This document shows, in pieces, positions 6,336-11,028 of a stretch of DNA of 11,028 nt. This DNA comes from JBEKTW01 sp049515655 (GTDB taxonomy: Bacteria; Bacteroidota; Ignavibacteria; UBA10030; SZUA-254). Position 1 is the first letter of the stretch. Every line of letters begins with the position of its first letter. The position numbers and the translations under genes are program-made. The stretch covers positions 1-11,028 of the forward strand of contig JBEKTW010000046.1 of NCBI GenBank assembly GCA_049515655.1, written 5' to 3'. The notes under the pieces were generated by a model that saw only the letters and a list, made by a program, of their open reading frames with translations, was not told where the DNA came from and ran no database searches.

Positions 6336-9300
6336 TCATGTATCCAGCACTTGACGCAATGTTCTGAGCAGGACCTCCGTTGTGTACGGTTTCTTAAAAA
6401 ACGCGTGTACGCCCGGAATTGAATTCATTGTCATGCCCTCGACTGCCGCCCCTCCGCTCGTTGCGATGATCTTCGCGGTTGTTTTCATCAACTGCAGAGC
6501 TTTGATGGTGGCAATCCCGTCCATCCCCGGCATGACCATATCCATGATTATTGCCTTGATGGCTCCCTCGTCTTTTGCGTACTTCGACACCGCCTCCACA
6601 CCGTCATTTGCAGTTATGACCCGGTACCCGTTGTTCTCCAGCGTCACTTTTGTTATTTCACGGATGGATGCCTCGTCGTCAACCACGAAAATCAGTTCGC
6701 CCTGTCCCTGGGGAAGTTCCGGGCGCTCATCGGCTTTGACGATTTCTTGCTCCTTCGTTTGCGCCGGCAGGTAAACTTTGAAACTCGTTCCTCTTCCCTC
6801 CTCACTGTACACATTGATGAATCCGCCGTGACTTCGCACGATGCCAAGCGCCGTCGACAGGCCAAGCCCCGTTCCCTTCCCGACTTCTTTTGTCGTGAAA
6901 AACGGGTCGAAGATATGCTCCATGATGTCGTGAGCGATACCCGTTCCGGTGTCGGCGACCGTTACGACAGCGTACGGTCCTTCTCTTGCTTCAATGTTCA
7001 TCTTGGCGTAGTATTCATCGATGTGAAAGTTCTCGGCGGAAACGGTCAACAATCCACCATTCGGCATCGCATCTCTCGCGTTGACGCAAATATTCAACAA
7101 CACCTGATGGATCTGGGTCGGGTCTCCAAGGATCGTCCAGAGATTCTTTGGAACCATTATCTTCAGTTGAATAGACTTCGGAAATGTCTCATGGACAATT
7201 TTCTCCATTTCACGAATGATGTGCTTTGGCTGGAAAAGAATGCGTTGACTCTCGACGCCCCGTCCGAATGCCAGGATCTGATTCACGATGTCCGCCCCCC
7301 GCTGGGCGCTCGCGGCAAGGGCTTCGAGAATCCGCTCGCTTCGCTCGTCCACAAGTTTATCCCGGAGTACGTCGATCGCCGTCACGATTGGCCCCAGCAC
7401 GTTGTTAAGGTCATGGGCGATCCCGCCCGCGAGTGTTCCGATGCTTTCCATCCTCTGGGCACGCAGGAACTGTCTCTCGAGATGTTTTTGTGTCGTGATA
7501 TCCCGGATGATACCGCGGTGCGCTACAACATTTCCATGGTCATCCCGAACAGCTGTCGCGGTTTCAAGGACGGTGATTCTTTTGCCGTCTTTCGTTTTCA
7601 AATCCAGCTCATAGTCCTGAACGTATCCCTGGAGCTGCATAAGCTCAACAAATTTGGCGCGGTCCCCCGCATTCCAGTACAGGGCAAGCGCGAGGTCGAG
7701 CTTCTGCATTTCCTCCTTGGTTGAATAACCTAACAATTTCAAACCGGCGGGATTGACATCCAGGATTTTTCCTTCGATAGAGGCCGTGAAGACCATATCC
7801 TTCGACTCCTCAAAAAGCGTGCGGTACTTCTCCTCGGATTTGCGCAGCGCCTCCTCCGAGCGCTTCAGTTCTGCAATGTCGGTAATCGTACCGAGGATGG
7901 CATTCTCATGCTCGAAGGATATCAGCTTCGTCGTGATAATCGCCTCGAACCTTGTTCCGTCCTTCGCGACAATGGAGTACTCGTGAGAGACGACTTCTTC
8001 CCCTCTCAAATGTTTGGCAAAATTGTCTTTTATTTTTTCCGCATCCTCCCGCGAAATCAGCGTCAGGAAATCGAAATCAGAAGTGTAGAACTCCTCTTTG
8101 GTGTACCCCATCACTTCTACGCATTTTGAATTTGCGTACACCACCCTACCCCCCTTGTTGATAAAGATCATGCTGGGCGACTGCTCGGCGAGAGTGCGGA
8201 ATTTGTCTTCGGACTCTCTCAGGGATTCTTCCGCTCGCCTCTGCTCTGTAATATCGCGAAAACTCCAGACTCTCCCGACCGGGTTCCCCGAAATTCGCTG
8301 TGGACGCGAATAGCGCTCGAAACATCGTCCATCCTTGAACTCGAGTATATCAAAGCTTTCTTCCTCGGGATGAGAATATAGCTCATTGACCTTTGTGACA
8401 AAACCGTCAGGGTCGATCAATTGGTCAAGCACGAAGTTTATCGCCTCCTGGTCATCATGTGAAGCCATGATGGCGTCGGGGATATGCCACAGTTGAACGA
8501 ACCGTTGGTTGTAATCCGTAATCTTTCCTGTTCGGTCGACCACCAAAATGCCATCCGCGGTCGATTGCAGCGTCGCCCGCAACAAGGAAATGATCTCCTC
8601 TCGCTCTCTTTCAACCTGCTTGAGCCCGGTGATGTCTTCCTTGACGGCGAGAAAGTGGGTGATGACTCCGGCCGCGTCGGTGACCGGCGAAATGGATGCA
8701 CTCTCCCAGTAGATTTCCCCGTTCTTTTTTTTGTTGCGAAATTCTCCGCGCCATTCGCCACCCGAAGTAATCGTATCCCACAATCGTTTGTACTCCTCGG
8801 GCGTCGTCGTTCCGCCTTTCAGGATACGTGGATTCTTTCCTTTCGCTTCCTCAAACGAGTAGCCCGTCAATTGTTCAAATCTGGGATTGACGTATTCGAT
8901 CGCGCCGGTGGTATCTGTGATAACGATGGAAGCGGGGCTTTGCTCGACTGCACGTGACAACGTGCGTAATTCCTTCTCTGCGCGCTTGCGGTCGCTGATA
9001 TTGTCAAATACGGTAATGAAGTACCCCGTCTCGGTGCTGTAGACAGAAATTGAGAACCAGATTTTCAAGGCTTCAACGTAGGTTTCCACCCGCTCCGGTT
9101 GGCCCGTCAAAGCCACTCTCCCGTAAATTTTGAACAATTCCGGGGAGGATTCTTTGAATCCTGGAATAACTTCGGAGACCTTTTTCCCGACAACGTTCTT
9201 CAGCCCCGTTAATTTCTCAAACGCCCTGTTCACCTGGATGTAGATGAAGTCGTCCGGTTTGCCGTCCTCATACAGCATCTTGCAGTAAGCGAATCCTTCG

Positions 9301-9749
9301 ATCATGTTCTCGAACAACGAATGGAAACGCTTCTCACTTTCCGATGAGGCCTCCTCTGCCCGTCTGCGTTCCGTGATGTCTTCAACAAGAACGAACCTTG
9401 CAGGTTTGCCATCGAACCTCAAATCGTGAGTTGTAAGGGTCACGTCGATAATCTCACCGCTCTTTCTCCTGTGTCTCCACGGGCCGGATTTCCGCAATAC
9501 CCCGGCTCCTTTTTTCACGGCTTCTTCAAGCACCGGGATATCCTCCTCAGGCAAAATGTCTCTGATCGTCATTGCGAGAAACTCGTCTCTGGAAAAGCCG
9601 TAGTGATGTACGGCAGAGTAATTGACGGAAAGGAAAGCGAGTGTGTCGAGGTCGTACACCCACATCGGTCGAGGATTCGCATCGAACAACAATCGATACG
9701 GCTGCACCTCATCGGCTGACTTTGACGTCTTTATGTGCTCACTCTTCAT
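6336..9749 (-). CDS. Cytoplasmic multi-PAS hybrid histidine kinase with receiver domain
   Basis: The 1137-residue product has no signal peptide or membrane segment. Six PAS/PAC units follow one another at about 18-128, 142-255, 264-378, 388-505, 515-632 and 639-756, joined by short charged coiled-coil linkers (RRRAEEASSESEKRF and similar). Then come a dimerisation/phosphoacceptor domain with His779 in GGIAHDLNN (HPK4/NtrB-like H-box), an ATPase domain (N box around NICVNARDAM 886-895, DTGTGI 933-938, FDPFFTTK, GKGTGLGL 957-964), and a receiver (1018-1134) with acidic Asp1024/Asp1025, phosphoacceptor Asp1070 in IIMDMVMPG, Ser1098 and Lys1120. All catalytic residues are intact. It should sense a cytosolic or redox/ligand signal through the PAS array and relay phosphate from His779 to Asp1070. 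No separate Hpt protein or DNA-binding regulator is nearby, so the output partner is unknown. The ATG at 9747-9749 has AGGGA upstream. Confidence 0.95.
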   Translation of the reverse strand: MKSEHIKTSKSADEVQPYRLLFDANPRPMWVYDLDTLAFLSVNYSAVHHYGFSRDEFLAMTIRDILPEEDIPVLEEAVKKGAGVLRKSGPWRHRRKSGEIIDVTLTTHDLRFDGKPARFVLVEDITERRRAEEASSESEKRFHSLFENMIEGFAYCKMLYEDGKPDDFIYIQVNRAFEKLTGLKNVVGKKVSEVIPGFKESSPELFKIYGRVALTGQPERVETYVEALKIWFSISVYSTETGYFITVFDNISDRKRAEKELRTLSRAVEQSPASIVITDTTGAIEYVNPRFEQLTGYSFEEAKGKNPRILKGGTTTPEEYKRLWDTITSGGEWRGEFRNKKKNGEIYWESASISPVTDAAGVITHFLAVKEDITGLKQVEREREEIISLLRATLQSTADGILVVDRTGKITDYNQRFVQLWHIPDAIMASHDDQEAINFVLDQLIDPDGFVTKVNELYSHPEEESFDILEFKDGRCFERYSRPQRISGNPVGRVWSFRDITEQRRAEESLRESEDKFRTLAEQSPSMIFINKGGRVVYANSKCVEVMGYTKEEFYTSDFDFLTLISREDAEKIKDNFAKHLRGEEVVSHEYSIVAKDGTRFEAIITTKLISFEHENAILGTITDIAELKRSEEALRKSEEKYRTLFEESKDMVFTASIEGKILDVNPAGLKLLGYSTKEEMQKLDLALALYWNAGDRAKFVELMQLQGYVQDYELDLKTKDGKRITVLETATAVRDDHGNVVAHRGIIRDITTQKHLERQFLRAQRMESIGTLAGGIAHDLNNVLGPIVTAIDVLRDKLVDERSERILEALAASAQRGADIVNQILAFGRGVESQRILFQPKHIIREMEKIVHETFPKSIQLKIMVPKNLWTILGDPTQIHQVLLNICVNARDAMPNGGLLTVSAENFHIDEYYAKMNIEAREGPYAVVTVADTGTGIAHDIMEHIFDPFFTTKEVGKGTGLGLSTALGIVRSHGGFINVYSEEGRGTSFKVYLPAQTKEQEIVKADERPELPQGQGELIFVVDDEASIREITKVTLENNGYRVITANDGVEAVSKYAKDEGAIKAIIMDMVMPGMDGIATIKALQLMKTTAKIIATSGGAAVEGMTMNSIPGVHAFFKKPYTTEVLLRTLRQVLDT

Positions 9750-10057
9750 TTCGTTTTTCCCTGCCTTCTACGACGGCCATTCGAAAAGCTCTGGATTATT
9801 CGAACAAGCAAGCCTCATTCGACCGAAAAAAAAACCGCCGGCACGTTACACTTGAACTCGGCGGATTTAGAAAACCTCGTAATTTCTGGGATGTCACGAT
9901 CTCAAAATCTTCTTTCTTCGGGACCGGCCTCCTAGAGTTATTGCGAAAACTGGTAGCCCAAAGGTATAGAATTGGCAGCACAGAGTCAAGAGCCGGGGCA
10001 TTTTTTTGTGTGATAGTGGTCACTAGAGAATGACGCAATACGCCTTCTCCGGCGGTG
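9750..10057. other. Divergent intergenic region, no gene seen
   Basis: This gap separates the 5' ends of the kinase (minus) and the glycosyltransferase (plus) and should carry both promoters. It has an A9 run at about 9826-9834 and a T7 run near 10002-10008. I found no convincing ORF with a ribosome binding site, no tRNA and no repeat shared with the rest of the window. The kinase promoter could not be placed. Confidence 0.5.
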
Positions 10058-10086
10058 TTGACATTGTGCGCGCGGTTTGGTACTTT
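10058..10086 (+). promoter_or_regulatory. Probable promoter of the glycosyltransferase gene
   Basis: A perfect -35 box TTGACA (10058-10063) is followed after 17 bases by TACTTT (10081-10086), which keeps the key T, A and T of a -10 box; TACTTTCG also resembles the Bacteroidota TAnnTTTG element. It would start transcription near 10093, about 35 bases before the ATG at 10127. This supports that start over the longer reading frame beginning at 10055. Confidence 0.5.
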
Positions 10087-10126
10087 CGATTGGTCTTCCA
10101 AGACAAAGAACACTGTCCATTCAGAA

Positions 10127-10840
10127 ATGAAGAATTTGAAGGTCATTGTCGTTTTCCCCGCATACTTTGCGGAGAAAACACTCGAACAAACTGTCAAGGG
10201 GGTCCCGAAAGAGATCGTTCACGAAATGATCCTTGTCGATGATTGCAGCAGTGACCAAACCGTTGCCATTGCACAACGCCTGGGTCTGACGGTCCACCGG
10301 CATGAAAAGAACACGGGCTATGGAGGCAATCAAAAAACGTGTTATCAGCTGGCGCTGGATCGAGGAGCCGATATTATCGTCATGCTCCATCCCGACTACC
10401 AGTACGATCCCAGGTTGATTCGATACTTTGTCGACTATATTTCGGATGATTATTTTGACGTCATGTTGGGAACGCGGATTCGCTCACGCAAGGAAGCTCT
10501 GGCCGGCGGCATGCCCAGGTATAAGTACTTTGCAAACCGTGTCCTCAGTCTCTTTCAAAACATCATCACGGGACAGAATCTTTCGGAATGGCACACCGGC
10601 ATGCGGGCGTACAAGAGAGAAGTCCTGGAGAGTATTGACTTCATGAAGAATTCCGACGATTTCGTTTTTGACAGCCAGGTCCTCTTCCAAATTGTCGCCA
10701 AGGGATTTCGCATCGGAGAAATTCCCGTACCGGTGCGTTATTTCCCGGAGAGCTCAAGCATCAACTTCAGCAGGAGTGTCCGGTACGGATTCGGCACAGT
10801 GCTTGCCGCGTTGCGATACCTCTTCTCACGGAAGAGATGA
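10127..10840 (+). CDS. Family 2 glycosyltransferase (DPM1-like, soluble)
   Basis: The 237-residue product is a GT-A fold enzyme of the dolichyl/polyprenyl-phosphate sugar synthase-like group: it transfers a sugar from a nucleotide donor, probably to a lipid carrier or a surface glycan, at the cytoplasmic face. Seen motifs: VIVVFPAYFAEKTLEQTV (6-23), ILVDDCSSDQT (35-45) with the nucleotide-binding Asp pair, HEKNTGYGGNQKT (59-71), the metal-binding-type LHPDYQYDP (87-95), and the acceptor-side EWHTGMRAYKREVL (154-167) followed by VRYFPESSSINF. There is no C-terminal membrane domain, unlike ArnC/GtrB-type relatives. The ATG at 10127 has only a weak ribosome site, but the protein aligns with the family from here and a promoter lies just upstream. 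A GTG at 10055 would add 24 residues of no known similarity. Donor and acceptor cannot be told. Confidence 0.88.
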   Translation: MKNLKVIVVFPAYFAEKTLEQTVKGVPKEIVHEMILVDDCSSDQTVAIAQRLGLTVHRHEKNTGYGGNQKTCYQLALDRGADIIVMLHPDYQYDPRLIRYFVDYISDDYFDVMLGTRIRSRKEALAGGMPRYKYFANRVLSLFQNIITGQNLSEWHTGMRAYKREVLESIDFMKNSDDFVFDSQVLFQIVAKGFRIGEIPVPVRYFPESSSINFSRSVRYGFGTVLAALRYLFSRKR

Positions 10841-10867
10841 CGCGGACTCCCCGACGGAGGCACCAAC

Positions 10868-10928
10868 GAACTAGTATCGTGTCACTCAAATAGTTCTAAT
10901 AGGTCATTGGATCGTTATGTCACTCGCT
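10868..10928 (+). repeat. Third copy of the GAACTAG repeat, possible left end of an insertion sequence
   Basis: Bases 10868-10891 are identical to 227-250 (24 of 24) and match 2955-2932 at 22 of 24. Beyond that, similarity to the reversed copy continues to about 10928, with TTGGATCGT (10907-10915) at the same offset and no gaps. The copy starts 28 bases after the glycosyltransferase stop. The extra length shared with the second copy suggests a transposon end rather than a chance motif. A possible reading frame starts 100 bases inside the CTAG. Confidence 0.6.
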
Positions 10929-10970
10929 ACCCTCTGCTATGTACAAAAGCAAATTGAGGGTAAAGAAAAG

Positions 10971-11028
10971 ATGTTAGTTGTGAATTCAAACCAATCTGCT
11001 ATCCGTGGTTCTCTCCTTAAAGAGACCA
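10971..11028 (+). CDS. Possible gene start running off the window (19 residues seen)
   Basis: An ATG at 10971 opens a frame to the window end, giving MLVVNSNQSAIRGSLLKET. AAAGAAAAG directly precedes it and GAGGG lies about 12 bases upstream, so the ribosome site is only fair. If the repeat at 10868 is an insertion sequence end, this could be its transposase; equally it could be an unrelated gene or nothing. Nineteen residues are too few to recognise a family. Confidence 0.3.
   Translation, partial: MLVVNSNQSAIRGSLLKET

Noticed and set aside
6747..7724. A 325-codon plus-strand open frame opposite the kinase gene
   Set aside because: It lies wholly antisense to a kinase with every catalytic motif intact, its product shows no family motif, and it has no good ribosome site. 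Codon bias of the real gene explains it.
8800..8850. A LOV photoreceptor domain in the third PAS unit of the kinase
   Set aside because: The matching motif reads GKNPRILKGG; the flavin-binding Cys of the LOV motif (GxNCRFLQ) is replaced by Pro.
10055..10126. A GTG start adding 24 residues to the glycosyltransferase
   Set aside because: The added residues have no glycosyltransferase similarity and the region holds a TTGACA-17-TACTTT promoter, so the ATG at 10127 is preferred.
227..10891. The whole 10.6 kb as one composite transposon between the two identical 24-mers
   Set aside because: The genes between are ordinary housekeeping, signalling and export genes, a third copy lies inside, and the left copy already has its own right end at 338. 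Independent insertions are simpler.

Overview
This window looks like a chromosome piece from a bacterium of the Fibrobacterota-Chlorobiota-Bacteroidota (FCB) group, perhaps an Ignavibacteria-like or other uncultured lineage with moderate GC. The main reason is two proteins, at the left edge and at 5171-5932, that end in type IX secretion (T9SS) C-terminal sorting domains; the second has the signature YPNPFNPTTTIAYSL. The exact phylum is inference.

Layout. 1-137 is the tail of a T9SS cargo gene on the plus strand. It is followed by a strong hairpin (182-225) and a small CTAG-bounded element with imperfect inverted ends (230-338). The next genes are all on the minus strand: ferritin (352-846), a branched-chain aminotransferase (942-1886), a small exported protein of unknown function (2078-2563), a four-helix membrane protein (2949-3392), an exported C45-type N-terminal-nucleophile hydrolase (3394-4806), a small T9SS cargo protein (5171-5932), and an 1137-residue cytoplasmic hybrid histidine kinase with six PAS domains and a C-terminal receiver (6336-9749). 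A divergent plus-strand family-2 glycosyltransferase follows (10127-10840). The right edge holds another copy of the CTAG repeat and a possible gene start.

Only one pair looks like a tight operon: the C45-type hydrolase and the membrane protein, whose stop and start codons are one base apart. The other minus-strand genes are separated by 95 to about 400 bases and look like independent units: iron storage, amino-acid metabolism, secreted proteins and signalling. No complete pathway or defence system is visible.

The most unusual content is intergenic. A repeat beginning GAACTAGTATCGTGTC occurs three times (227-250, 2932-2955 reversed, 10868-10891). Two copies are identical over 24 bases, one supplies the stop codon of the membrane protein gene, and two share diverged similarity over about 60 bases. 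I read these as ends of a mobile element and its non-autonomous relatives. Two AT-rich inverted-repeat elements (2594-2825 and 6224-6304) share a 15-base core, and two GC-rich nested hairpins (252-277 and 4895-4974) are further dispersed-repeat candidates.
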